This document shows positions 18,181 to 25,460 of a stretch of DNA of 64,000 nucleotides, in pieces. The stretch is from assembly GCF_000425105.1 (NCBI RefSeq), contig NZ_KE384303.1, positions 186,001 through 250,000 on the forward strand, written 5' to 3'. The translations under genes and the position numbers were made by a program. This stretch comes from Agrococcus lahaulensis DSM 17612 (GTDB lineage Bacteria; Actinomycetota; Actinomycetes; Actinomycetales; Microbacteriaceae). The notes under the pieces are model-generated. The model searched no databases, was not told where the DNA came from, and worked only from the letters and a program-made list of their open reading frames with translations. How positions within the stretch are numbered: the stretch's first letter is position 1; each line of letters starts with the position of its first letter.

Positions 18181-18420
18181 ATGCTCGCCGCCGTGAACCC
18201 GCTCCTCCCCGCCGGCTACGACGTCATCTGGACGATCTCGCTCCTGGCGATCGCGACCCTCGCGGTCGTCGCGATGGGGCAGCTCGTGCGGGCGAAGGCG
18301 GTGGCCGGCGTCGAGGCGGCGATCTGGGTGCTCATCATCCTCGCGCTCCCGGTCGTCGGCCCGATCGCGTGGCTCGCCGTGCGGCCGGATAGCCGGGAGG
18401 AGCGGGCGCTGCGCGGCTGA
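18181..18420 (+). CDS. PLDc_N-domain small membrane protein
   Basis: A 79-residue protein with two transmembrane helices (about 12-35 and 41-63) and a short basic/acidic tail. The second helix ending VVGPIAWLAVRPDSR matches the phospholipase D N-terminal domain (PLDc_N, also seen at the N-terminus of cardiolipin synthases), which occurs alone as a small membrane protein in many actinobacteria. No catalytic domain is present and no function is known. Confidence 0.75.
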   Translation: MLAAVNPLLPAGYDVIWTISLLAIATLAVVAMGQLVRAKAVAGVEAAIWVLIILALPVVGPIAWLAVRPDSREERALRG

Positions 18421-18446
18421 CGCGCGACGCCCGGTCCGCGCGCGGC

Positions 18447-18452
18447 TAGGCT
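18447..18452 (+). promoter_or_regulatory. -10 box TAGGCT, leaderless type
   Basis: TAGGCT ends 7 nt before the ATG at 18460, with only CG-repeat sequence between. Confidence 0.6.
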
Positions 18453-18459
18453 CGCGCGC

Positions 18460-18921
18460 ATGGCGCACGTCACGCTGCTGTGCGGCCCCGCCTGCGCGGG
18501 CAAGACGACGATCGCGCGCGAGCTCGAGGCCGCCGGCGCGCTCGTGCTCTCGTACGACCGCGAGGCGTGGGCGCGCGGGGTGCGCGACGGCAAGCCGCCC
18601 CGCGAGCTCGTCGAGCAGATCGACGCCGACTTCCTGCGGCGGCTCGAGGGCGCGGTGCTCGCCGACCGCGACGTCGTGCTCGACGCGTCGCTCTCGACGC
18701 GCGCGGTGCGGGATCGGTGGCGGATGCGCTGCGGCGCGATGGGGCTGGACCCGGACCTGGTCGTCGTCCGCGCGCCGCTCGAGACGCTCCTCGAGCGGCT
18801 GCGCGAGCGGGAGCCCGGTCCGGAGTCGGTCGTGCTCGACCCGGATGAGCTGCGTGCCTACGTGGCCGGCTTCGAGTGGCCGGGACCGGGGGAGCGGCAC
18901 CGGGTGGTCGAGACGGCCTGA
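18460..18921 (+). CDS. P-loop kinase-like ATPase (AAA_33 type)
   Basis: A 153-residue single-domain P-loop protein. Walker A is GPACAGKTT (about residues 8-16), followed by the Asp of SYDREAW and the strand VVLDASLSTRAVRDRW, the layout of the AAA_33 / polynucleotide-kinase-like family. A lid region is rich in Arg (ERLREREPG). Relatives phosphorylate small molecules, nucleic acid ends or antibiotics; nothing here fixes the substrate. Zeta-toxin was considered, but there is no antitoxin gene beside it. It is flanked by unrelated small genes with their own promoters. Confidence 0.75.
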   Translation: MAHVTLLCGPACAGKTTIARELEAAGALVLSYDREAWARGVRDGKPPRELVEQIDADFLRRLEGAVLADRDVVLDASLSTRAVRDRWRMRCGAMGLDPDLVVVRAPLETLLERLREREPGPESVVLDPDELRAYVAGFEWPGPGERHRVVETA

Positions 18922-18980
18922 GCGGGCACGGCGGCAGTCGGACCCGACCGCATGCCTGGACGACGCATCCGCCCCCGCCC

Positions 18981-18986
18981 TACGCT
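18981..18986 (+). promoter_or_regulatory. Putative -10 box TACGCT with normal leader
   Basis: TACGCT lies 22 nt before the ATG at 19009, with GAGGGGAG between, so this gene appears to have a conventional short leader with an RBS. Confidence 0.4.
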
Positions 18987-19008
18987 GGCGCCGAGCGAGG
19001 GGAGCACG

Positions 19009-19605
19009 ATGGGCGGAGCGGGGTTCCTCGAGGAGCCGCAGCGCAGCGACGACGTCGAGCGCATGTACGCGGGCGATCGCGAGAGCGACGGCTACGTCAT
19101 GAACCTCACGCGCGTGTGGGCGCACGCGCCGGCCGTGCACGACGCGTGGACGGCGTTCGCGATGGCGTCGGCCGAGGCGGCTGGGCTGACCTTCCGCATG
19201 AAGGGCGTGATCGTGAGCGCGCTCGCGGGCGCCTTCGGCGACTCCTACTGCTCGTATGCGTGGGGCAGCCGGCTCGCGCTAGTCGCCGGGCCCGCGACGG
19301 CCGCTGCGGTGCTGCTCGGCGACGATGCGGAGGCGCAGCTCGAGCCGGCGGAGCGCGTCGTCGCGGCGTGGGCTCGGCGCGTCGCGCGCGACCCGGGCAG
19401 CACGACGCCGGCGGATGTCGCGGCGCTCCGCGGCGCCGGCCTCGACGACACCGAGATCGTGGGCCTCACCGCGTACATCGCGTCGCGGATCGCGTTCTCG
19501 ACCGTCAACGCGGCCCTCGGCGCGACGCCCGATGCCGAGCTGCACGCATCCGCCCCCGAGGCCGTGCGCGAGGCCATCACCTGGGGACGACTGCCCGCGG
19601 TGTGA
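19009..19605 (+). CDS. AhpD-like / carboxymuconolactone decarboxylase-fold protein
   Basis: A 198-residue all-helical protein of the AhpD-like superfamily, whose members often carry ExxxCxxCxxxH for peroxide or alkylhydroperoxide chemistry. Here the equivalent site reads FGDSYCSYAWGSRLA: the first Cys is kept, the second is Ala and the His is lost, so classical AhpD thiol chemistry is unlikely. ATG 19009 is supported by GAGGGGAGC upstream. It overlaps no neighbour and has no obvious functional partner. Confidence 0.75.
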   Translation: MGGAGFLEEPQRSDDVERMYAGDRESDGYVMNLTRVWAHAPAVHDAWTAFAMASAEAAGLTFRMKGVIVSALAGAFGDSYCSYAWGSRLALVAGPATAAAVLLGDDAEAQLEPAERVVAAWARRVARDPGSTTPADVAALRGAGLDDTEIVGLTAYIASRIAFSTVNAALGATPDAELHASAPEAVREAITWGRLPAV

Positions 19606-19642
19606 GCGCGGGCCGCCTCGCGGAGCGCCGCGGCGCGCGTGC

Positions 19643-19648
19643 GAGGAT
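19643..19648 (+). promoter_or_regulatory. Putative -10 box GAGGAT, leaderless type
   Basis: GAGGAT ends 6 nt before the ATG at 19655, with no RBS; first base deviates from TAnnnT. Confidence 0.4.
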
Positions 19649-19654
19649 GACCGC

Positions 19655-20002
19655 ATGGAACAGGTGGCGATGTCGGCGGGCGCGCTGCTGCTCGCGCTCG
19701 GCGCGATCGCGCTCGCGCTCGCCGTGCACGCGATCGGCCTCGGCCGCGTCGCGCGGGTGGGCGCGCTCGGGCTGCCCGGGCGGCGGCTGCGGGCCGACGC
19801 CGACGTGTACGCGCGCACGCACCGGGCGGCGACGCCGCTCACGTGGCTGACGTGCTCGGTCGCCGCGGTCGCCGCGCTCGGCGCGCTCGTCGCCGGACTC
19901 GCAGCCGGGGTCGCGGAGTGGGCGGTGCTCGCGGTGCTCGCGGCCGTCGTGCTCGTCGTCGGGCTCTCGCTCGCGACCTGGCGGGCGCACGCGGCGCTCT
20001 GA
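19655..20002 (+). CDS. SdpI-like small membrane protein
   Basis: A 115-residue protein with three transmembrane helices (about 8-28, 62-84 and 88-108). Between helices 1 and 2 is VGALGLPGRR...YARTHRAATP, which resembles the loop of the SdpI family (immunity/signal membrane proteins; LGLRTP...HRAA). The match is loose and there is no sdpC-like toxin gene nearby, so an immunity role is not supported. Monocistronic by spacing. Confidence 0.6.
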   Translation: MEQVAMSAGALLLALGAIALALAVHAIGLGRVARVGALGLPGRRLRADADVYARTHRAATPLTWLTCSVAAVAALGALVAGLAAGVAEWAVLAVLAAVVLVVGLSLATWRAHAAL

Positions 20003-20147
20003 CCATCGCCGGTCGCCCTCGGTTCACCTCCTCACAGCGCGCCGTTCACCGATCCGGGTTACCGTGAGCCGATGCTCGCCCGCAATCGTGCGTGCGACGC
20101 GAAGGTCGTGGATCCACGAGATCCGTCCCGTTGGAAAGAGGCACCAG

Positions 20148-21218
20148 ATGACCACATCGAAGAACCGCGCGCTCCGGGCCGCCGGCCTGCTCGGCGCAGG
20201 CGCAGTGCTGCTCGCGGGCTGTTCGAGCGCAGCGCCGGCGAGCGAGAGCTCGGGCGCCGCCGGCGACAGCGGCGAGACGCTCATCGTCTACACGAACTCC
20301 AACTCCGACGGCCGCGGCGAGTGGGTGACGGCGCAGGCCGCCGAGGCCGGCTTCGACATCGAGATCGTCGGGCTCGGCGGCGCCGATCTGACGAACCGCA
20401 TCATCGCCGAGCAGAACAACCCGGTGGGGGACGTGGTGTTCGGCCTCAACACGATGTTCTTCGCGACCCTCAAGGCCGAGGGCGCGATCGAGGCGTACGA
20501 GCCGGCGTGGTCGGGCGAGGTGCCGCAGGAGGCGGGCGACCCCGTCGACGGCGCCTACTGGCCGCTCGTCGATCAGGCGATCGTCATGGTCTACGACGAG
20601 GCGGCCGTCGATTCGCCGCCCGCCGACATGACCGAGCTCTGGAACGACCCGGCCTACGCGGGCACCTACGAGGTGAACACCGCGCTCGGGCAGGCGACGC
20701 CGCAGCTCGTGATCGCGGGCATCCTCGCGCCGTACGTCGACGAGTCGGGCGAGGTCTCGGACGAGGGATGGGCGCAGGTCGAGGCGTACTTCGCGAACGG
20801 CAGCCCCGCGATCGAGGGCACCGACCTGTATGCGCGCTTCGACCGCGACGAGGTCGACTACGGCATCACGCCCTCCGGCGGCATCATCAAGCGCGACGCC
20901 GAGTACGGCACCACGACCGCGATCGTGCCGGCGGCCGACGGCGTGCCGTTCGTGACCGAGCAGATCGGCGTGATCGCCGGCACCGACCAGACCGAGCAGG
21001 CGCAGGCCTTCATCGACTGGTTCGGCTCCGCCGACGTGCAGGGCGCCTTCGCCGAGGAGTTCAACTCGATGCCCGTCAACACCGTCGCGCAGGAGCGCGC
21101 GAACCCCGAGATCGTCGAGCTCGTCGAGTCCGTCGAGCGGGCTGACATCGACTTCGCGCTGCTGCGCGAGCACATGGGCAGCTGGGTCGAGCGCATCGAG
21201 CTCGAGTACCTGCCGTGA
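20148..21218 (+). CDS. ABC transporter substrate-binding lipoprotein (Fe3+/AEP/thiamine type)
   Basis: A 356-residue lipoprotein with lipobox LLAGC and lipidated Cys25. After a short linker comes a type II periplasmic-binding fold starting ETLIVYTNSNSDGRGEWV, typical of the ferric-iron / 2-aminoethylphosphonate / thiamine group. Later landmarks are DVVFGLNTMFF, YWPLVDQAIVMVYDEAA and MPVNTVAQ. ATG 20148 has GAAAGAGG upstream. It is followed by an ATPase and a fused two-domain permease, a complete importer. Iron is the commonest substrate for this arrangement, but the sequence does not exclude the others. Confidence 0.88.
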   Translation: MTTSKNRALRAAGLLGAGAVLLAGCSSAAPASESSGAAGDSGETLIVYTNSNSDGRGEWVTAQAAEAGFDIEIVGLGGADLTNRIIAEQNNPVGDVVFGLNTMFFATLKAEGAIEAYEPAWSGEVPQEAGDPVDGAYWPLVDQAIVMVYDEAAVDSPPADMTELWNDPAYAGTYEVNTALGQATPQLVIAGILAPYVDESGEVSDEGWAQVEAYFANGSPAIEGTDLYARFDRDEVDYGITPSGGIIKRDAEYGTTTAIVPAADGVPFVTEQIGVIAGTDQTEQAQAFIDWFGSADVQGAFAEEFNSMPVNTVAQERANPEIVELVESVERADIDFALLREHMGSWVERIELEYLP

Positions 21219-21225
21219 TCCCCGG

Positions 21226-21252
21226 GGCGGGGGCGCCGACCGCGCCCCCGCC
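21226..21252 (+). terminator. Strong intercistronic hairpin in the ABC operon
   Basis: A perfect 11-bp stem (GGCGGGGGCGC / GCGCCCCCGCC, loop CGACC) starts 7 bp after the binding-protein stop. A second 8-bp hairpin GCCGGGCC/GGCCCGGC follows at 21255-21283. No T-tract. Such structures between a binding-protein gene and its ATPase often stabilise the upstream mRNA, giving more binding protein. Confidence 0.6.
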
Positions 21253-21330
21253 CTGCCGGGCCCGCCCGCTCGCGCGGCCCGGCGCATCCGCACCCCGGCG
21301 CCGCCGCGCCCGCACCGCGAAGGAACGACG

Positions 21331-22314
21331 ATGATCCGGTTCGACGGAGTCCGTGTCGAGTACGAGGGCCACGTCGCGCTCGAGGGCCTCGACCTCGAGA
21401 TCCGCGAGGGGGAGTTCTTCACCCTGCTCGGCCCCTCCGGCTGCGGCAAGAGCACGGCGCTGCGCGCCCTCGCGGGGTTCGCCGAGCCGACCGCCGGGCG
21501 GCTCGAGATCGACGGCCGCGACGTCACGCGCGTCGCGAGCGAGAAGCGCGGCGTCGGCATGGTGTTCCAGAGCTACGCGCTGTTCCCGAGCATGTCGGTG
21601 CGCGAGAACATCGCGTTCGGGCTGCGGGTGCAGCGGCGCGCGGGCCGCGAGCGGCGGGACCTCGTCGACCGCGTCGCCGCGCAGGTCGGGCTCGCGGCGA
21701 GCCAGCTCGAGCGAGGCGTCGCCGAGCTCTCGGGCGGCCAGCAGCAGCGCGTCGCGATCGCCCGCGCGCTCGTGCTCGAGCCGCGCATCCTGCTGCTCGA
21801 CGAGCCGCTGTCGAACCTCGACGCGAAGCTGCGCGTGCAGCTGCGGGGCGAGCTGCAGCGGCTCCAGCGCGAGGTCGGGGTGACGACGCTGTACGTCACG
21901 CACGACCAGGAGGAGGCGCTCGCGCTCAGCGACCGCGTCGCGGTCCTCTCGGACGGGCGCCTCGAGCAGGTGGGGACGCCCCGCGACATCTACGAGCGCT
22001 CCGCGTCGCCGTTCGTGTGCGACTTCATCGGCGAGGCGACGCGGCTCTCGACCGAGCAGCTCGAGGCGCTCGGCCTCGGGCACGGCGACGTCTGGGTGCG
22101 ACCCGAGCACGTGCTGCTGCGCGAGGGCGGCGCCCCGGCGACCGTCCGCTCGCACGCCTACCGGGGCGCGTCGACCCTGCTCGAGCTCGAGCTCGCCGGC
22201 GCCCCGCTGCTCACCGCGAGCACGAGCGCGGAGGCCGCGGCGCTCGAGATCGACGACGAGGTGCGCGTCGCGATCGACGAGGGCGCGCTGCTGCGCTACG
22301 GGCAGCCGGCATGA
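21331..22314 (+). CDS. ABC transporter ATP-binding protein (Fe3+/AEP/thiamine type)
   Basis: A 327-residue ATPase. Walker A GPSGCGKST (about 35-43), Q-loop VFQSYALFPSMSVREN, signature LSGGQQQR, Walker B ILLLDEPLSNLD and switch His in YVTHDQEEA are all intact. A C-terminal TOBE-like domain (about 240-325) is shorter than in MalK types. RBS AAGGAACG precedes ATG. The stop overlaps the permease ATG (ATGA). Confidence 0.92.
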   Translation: MIRFDGVRVEYEGHVALEGLDLEIREGEFFTLLGPSGCGKSTALRALAGFAEPTAGRLEIDGRDVTRVASEKRGVGMVFQSYALFPSMSVRENIAFGLRVQRRAGRERRDLVDRVAAQVGLAASQLERGVAELSGGQQQRVAIARALVLEPRILLLDEPLSNLDAKLRVQLRGELQRLQREVGVTTLYVTHDQEEALALSDRVAVLSDGRLEQVGTPRDIYERSASPFVCDFIGEATRLSTEQLEALGLGHGDVWVRPEHVLLREGGAPATVRSHAYRGASTLLELELAGAPLLTASTSAEAAALEIDDEVRVAIDEGALLRYGQPA

Positions 22315-24095
22315 GCCGCAGCGCCGGCACGCGCGGCATCCTCCGCTCGCCGCTCGCGCTCGTCGTGGTCGCCGCCGTCATCTGGTTCGCGACCGCGTTC
22401 CTCGTGCTGCCGAACCTCGCGCTGCTCGCCGAGACGTTCGCGCCCGAGGGGACCCTCTCGCTCTCGTCCGTCGAGCGGCTCCTCTCGAGCGAGCGCGCCC
22501 TGCGCTCGCTCGGCAACAGCGTGCTGCTCGCGTGCACGCTCGCGATCACCGTCAACGTCGTCGGCATCTTCATCGTGCTCGTGACGCAGTGGTTCCGGAT
22601 GCGCGCGCGGCGAGTGCTGTGGCTCGGCTACGCGACGACGTTCGTGTACGGCGGCATCGTGCTCGCCGCGGGCTACAACTTCATCTACGGCCGCTTCGGG
22701 TTCGTCACGAACTGGCTCGCGACGTGGGTGCCCGATCTCGACCGCGCGTGGTTCTCGGGCTTCCTCGCCGTCGTGCTCGTCATGACCTTCGCGACCACCA
22801 CGAACCACATGCTGTTCCTCTCCGCGGCGCTCGCGAAGGTCGACCGGCACGCGGTCGAGGCGGCGCGGCTCATGGGCGCGAGCACCTGGACGATCCTGCG
22901 CCGCATCGTGCTGCCGACGCTGCGGCCGATGATCTTCGCCGTCACGGTGCTGACGTTCCTCACCGGGCTCGGCGCGCTGACCGCGCCGCTCGTGCTCGGC
23001 GGCGAGGACTTCCAGACGGTGTCGCCGATGATCCTGACGTTCTCGCGGTCGCAGACGTCGCGGGACGTCGCGGCCCTGCTCGCGATCATCCTCGGCCTCG
23101 CCACGATCCTGCTCCTCGCGATCATGAACCGGGTCGAGCGCAGCGGCACCTACTTCGCCGTCGCGAAGGTCGCCGCGCCGCTCGAGCCGCAGCGCTTCCA
23201 GACCCGCTGGGGCTCGGCGCTCACCCACGTCGCGGCGTGGGCGCTGTGGGCGGTCTACGTCTTCCCCGTCGCGTGCGTGCTGCTCTTCTCCTTCGTCGAC
23301 GCGCGCGCGATCGCCGCGGGGCGCATCGGCCTCGGCGACCTCACCCTCGACCACTGGGTCACCGTGCTGACGAACCCCGACGCCCTGCGGCCCTTCCTGG
23401 TCTCCGTCGCGTACTCCGCCGTCGCATCCGTCATCGCCGTCGTCGGGCTCGTGTTCGTCGCGCGCGTCATCACCCGCCACCCCGGCTGGCTCTCGAGCGC
23501 GATCGAGTACGTGCTGCACATCCCGTGGATCCTGCCGACGATCCTCATCGCGCTGGGGCTCGTGATGGCCTTCGACAGCCCCCAGTGGCTCGTCGGCGGG
23601 CAGGTGCTCACCGGCACCGTCGTGCTGCTCGGGATCGCGTACGTGATCATCAAGCTCCCCTTCACCCTGCGGCTGCTGAAGGCGGCGTTCGCATCCGTGC
23701 CGCAGGACCTCGAGGATGCCGCGCGCATCCTCGGCGCGGGGCAGCTGCAGACGCTCGCGCGCGTCGTCGTCCCGATGATCGCGCCGACCGTCGCCGCCAT
23801 CACCGCGCTGAACTTCAACAGCCTGCTCGACGACTACGACGCGGCCGTGTTCCTGTACCACCCGCTCGCCGAGCCACTCGGCATCGCGATCAAGCGCTCG
23901 ACCGAGGGCGAGGCGAACCTCGACGCGATGTCGATCACGTTCGTCATGACGGTGCTGCTCATGGTCGTGCAGGGCGTCGTGCTGTGGCTCGTCTACGGAC
24001 GGGCGGGCAGATCGGGCGACGGCGCCGCGCGCCGGACGCGCTCGCGCGCGCTGCGGGCTCGAGCCGCACAGCCGGCGCAGAGGGTCGCTCAGTAG
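22311..24095 (+). CDS. ABC transporter permease, fused two-domain (ThiP/FbpB type)
   Basis: A 594-residue membrane protein with about 12 transmembrane helices in two homologous halves. Each half has an EAA coupling loop: VEAARLMGASTWTILRRIVLP (about 183-203) and LEDAARILGAGQLQTLARVVVP (about 467-488). Single-chain dimeric permeases are typical of Fe3+, thiamine and 2-aminoethylphosphonate importers. ATG overlaps the ATPase stop. The stop codon TAG is part of the -10 hexamer for the next transcript. Confidence 0.9.
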   Translation: MSRSAGTRGILRSPLALVVVAAVIWFATAFLVLPNLALLAETFAPEGTLSLSSVERLLSSERALRSLGNSVLLACTLAITVNVVGIFIVLVTQWFRMRARRVLWLGYATTFVYGGIVLAAGYNFIYGRFGFVTNWLATWVPDLDRAWFSGFLAVVLVMTFATTTNHMLFLSAALAKVDRHAVEAARLMGASTWTILRRIVLPTLRPMIFAVTVLTFLTGLGALTAPLVLGGEDFQTVSPMILTFSRSQTSRDVAALLAIILGLATILLLAIMNRVERSGTYFAVAKVAAPLEPQRFQTRWGSALTHVAAWALWAVYVFPVACVLLFSFVDARAIAAGRIGLGDLTLDHWVTVLTNPDALRPFLVSVAYSAVASVIAVVGLVFVARVITRHPGWLSSAIEYVLHIPWILPTILIALGLVMAFDSPQWLVGGQVLTGTVVLLGIAYVIIKLPFTLRLLKAAFASVPQDLEDAARILGAGQLQTLARVVVPMIAPTVAAITALNFNSLLDDYDAAVFLYHPLAEPLGIAIKRSTEGEANLDAMSITFVMTVLLMVVQGVVLWLVYGRAGRSGDGAARRTRSRALRARAAQPAQRVAQ

Positions 24096-24098
24096 CCT
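24093..24098 (+). promoter_or_regulatory. -10 box TAGCCT upstream of the guanidine riboswitch
   Basis: TAGCCT overlaps the permease TAG stop and would start RNA near 24105, about 20 nt before the aptamer, as expected for a riboswitch-controlled transcript. Confidence 0.5.
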
Positions 24099-24123
24099 GG
24101 CTCGCGGATCCGGAGCAGGGCCC

Positions 24124-24162
24124 GCGGACGAGGGAGCCGTACCCGCAGCGCGACAAGACGGC
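24124..24162 (+). promoter_or_regulatory. Guanidine-III riboswitch (mini-ykkC/ykkC-III class)
   Basis: The sequence matches my recollection of the ykkC-III consensus: GGACGAGG (24126-24133), CCGTACCCG (24137-24145) and ACAAGACGGC (24153-24162). The two pseudoknot helices form exactly: GCGG (24124-24127) with CCGC (24143-24146), and GCCGT (24136-24140) with ACGGC (24158-24162). GAAGGA (24167-24172), the RBS of the SMR gene, lies 5 nt after the aptamer. CTCGTC (24173-24178), directly before the ATG, is the exact complement of the aptamer's GACGAG (24127-24132), suggesting an alternative fold without ligand. The genes behind it are guanidinium-exporter type, which supports the call. Confidence 0.9.
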
Positions 24163-24178
24163 CAGCGAAGGACTCGTC

Positions 24179-24493
24179 ATGGCTTGGGTGATCCTGATCG
24201 CCTCCGGCCTGCTGGAGGCCGTCTGGGCGGCCGCGATGCAGGCGTCCGAGGGCTTCCGCAAGTGGCGGCCGACCGTGCTGTTCGTCGTCGCGATGCTCGC
24301 CTCGATGGGCGGCCTCGCGTGGGCGATGCTCGAGATCCCGACCGGCACGGCATACGCCGTGTGGGTCGGCGTCGGCGCGGTCGCGACCGTCGTGCTGCAG
24401 GTCGCCCGCGGCAAGGAGCGGCTCACGCTCGTGCGCTCGCTGCTGCTCGTGCTGCTCGTCGCGTGCCTCGTCGGCCTGAAGCTGGTGAGCTGA
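24179..24493 (+). CDS. Guanidinium exporter subunit, SMR family (Gdx/SugE type)
   Basis: A 104-residue, four-helix small multidrug resistance protein. The residues known to form the guanidinium site in Gdx-Clo align at identical positions: E13, W16, S42, Y59 and W62. The sequence reads ASGLLEAVWA at the site and TAYAVWVGVG in helix 3, typical of the Gdx rather than the EmrE subgroup. It exports guanidinium in exchange for protons. A guanidine-III riboswitch precedes it and a second SMR gene starts 1 bp after its stop, so the functional unit is probably a heterodimer, as in YkkC/YkkD-type pairs. Confidence 0.93.
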   Translation: MAWVILIASGLLEAVWAAAMQASEGFRKWRPTVLFVVAMLASMGGLAWAMLEIPTGTAYAVWVGVGAVATVVLQVARGKERLTLVRSLLLVLLVACLVGLKLVS

Positions 24494-24494
24494 C

Positions 24495-24881
24495 GTGGGC
24501 CGCGGGACAGCGTGGGCGCTGCTGCTCGGCAGCGCCGTGCTCGAGGCCGTCTGGGCGACGGCGCTGGGGGAGTCGGCGGGCTTCAGCGAGCCCGTGCCGA
24601 CCGCCGTGTTCGTCGTCGCGGCCGTGCTGAGCTTCCTGGGGCTCGAGCGGGCCGTGCGCGTCGTGCCGCTCGCGACCGGCTACGCCGTCTGGACGGGGTT
24701 GGGCGGCGCGCTCACCGTCCTGTGGGCGCTCCTGACCGGCGCGCAGCCGTGGAACCCGCTCATGCTGGTCTTCCTCGCGGGGATCCTGATCGCCGTCGCG
24801 GGACTCGCGCTCACCGAGCGCCACAACACCGGCGGCGATGACCGCTCAGGCGCGGGAGTGACCGCTCAGGCGCGGGAGTGA
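24495..24881 (+). CDS. Guanidinium exporter second subunit, SMR family
   Basis: A 128-residue SMR protein with four helices. It keeps the helix-1 Glu and Trp (LEAVWA, E17 and W20) and the helix-3 GYAVWTG motif, and so can contribute to the same site as its partner. GTG start lies 1 bp after the upstream stop, in the riboswitch transcript. Unlike the partner it has a 20-residue polar tail. That tail is encoded by a 20-bp tandem duplication (24840-24879), and the extra copy changes the last codons because 20 is not a multiple of three. It faces cysE with a 16-bp gap. Confidence 0.9.
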   Translation: MGRGTAWALLLGSAVLEAVWATALGESAGFSEPVPTAVFVVAAVLSFLGLERAVRVVPLATGYAVWTGLGGALTVLWALLTGAQPWNPLMLVFLAGILIAVAGLALTERHNTGGDDRSGAGVTAQARE

Positions 24882-24887
24882 CCGCTC
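24840..24887. repeat. 20-bp tandem duplication at the SMR gene end
   Basis: GACCGCTCAGGCGCGGGAGT occurs twice head to tail (24840-24859, 24860-24879), then its first 8 bases again (24880-24887). The unit also carries the stop codon in one frame. Confidence 0.9.
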
Positions 24888-24897
24888 GGGGGAGCGG

Positions 24898-25452
24898 CTA
24901 GATCGAGTACTCGATCTGCGGCAGCTGCGCGGGCGCGGTGCCGCCCACGGGCTTCGCCGGCACGCCGACGAGCGTGACGCCCGACGGCGCATCCTTCAGC
25001 ACGACCGCGTTCGCGCCGACCTTGACGTCGTCGCCGAGCGCGATCGGCCCGAGGATCTTCGCGCCCGCCCCGACGAGCACGCGGTGCCCGAGCGTCGGAT
25101 GGCGCTTGACCGCCGCGTTCGCCGTGCCTCCGAGCGTCACGCCGTGGTAGAGCATGACGTCGTCGCCCGTCTCGGCCGTCTCGCCGATCACGACGCCCAT
25201 GCCGTGGTCGATGAAGAACCGCCGCCCGAGCCTCGCGCCCGGGTGGATCTCGACGCCCGTCATGAAGCGCGCGAGCTGGCTGCCGGCGCGCGCGAGCGAG
25301 CGCGCACCGGCGTGCCAGAGGCGGTGATGGATGCGGTGGGCCCACACCGCGTGCAGGGTCGAGTAGGTGAGCGCGATCGTCAGCGCGCCGCGCGCGGCGG
25401 GATCGTGCCGCTTCGCGTTCTCGATGTCCTCGCGGATGTTGAGCAGGCCCAC
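24898..25452 (-). CDS. cysE: Serine O-acetyltransferase
   Basis: A 184-residue enzyme making O-acetylserine for cysteine synthesis. The N-terminal helical part ([18 protein letters not shown]) is followed by the left-handed beta-helix of hexapeptide repeats with [30 protein letters not shown]-type residues and [12 protein letters not shown]-like turns. The C-terminus ends IEYSI, ending in Ile as CysE tails that bind CysK do. It is the short form common in Gram-positives. GTG 25452 is chosen for GAGGAG 4 nt upstream; the RBS overlaps the cysK stop, so the two are coupled. Confidence 0.94.
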   Translation of the reverse strand: MGLLNIREDIENAKRHDPAARGALTIALTYSTLHAVWAHRIHHRLWHAGARSLARAGSQLARFMTGVEIHPGARLGRRFFIDHGMGVVIGETAETGDDVMLYHGVTLGGTANAAVKRHPTLGHRVLVGAGAKILGPIALGDDVKVGANAVVLKDAPSGVTLVGVPAKPVGGTAPAQLPQIEYSI

Positions 25453-25460
25453 CGTGCTCC

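Noticed and set aside
18460-18921. Zeta-type toxin
   Set aside because: It is much shorter than zeta toxins, has no antitoxin partner and has its own promoter among unrelated genes.
15742-19140. Minus-strand open frame of about 1130 codons across prfA and the ScyD/ScyE-family gene
   Set aside because: It crosses several real genes and intergenic hairpins, has no RBS or promoter-like start, and shows no recognisable sequence.
24124-24162. Guanidine-I (ykkC) or guanidine-II riboswitch
   Set aside because: The short 39-nt element has the H-type pseudoknot pairing and ACAAGACGGC block of class III, not the large class I fold or the paired ACGR loops of class II.
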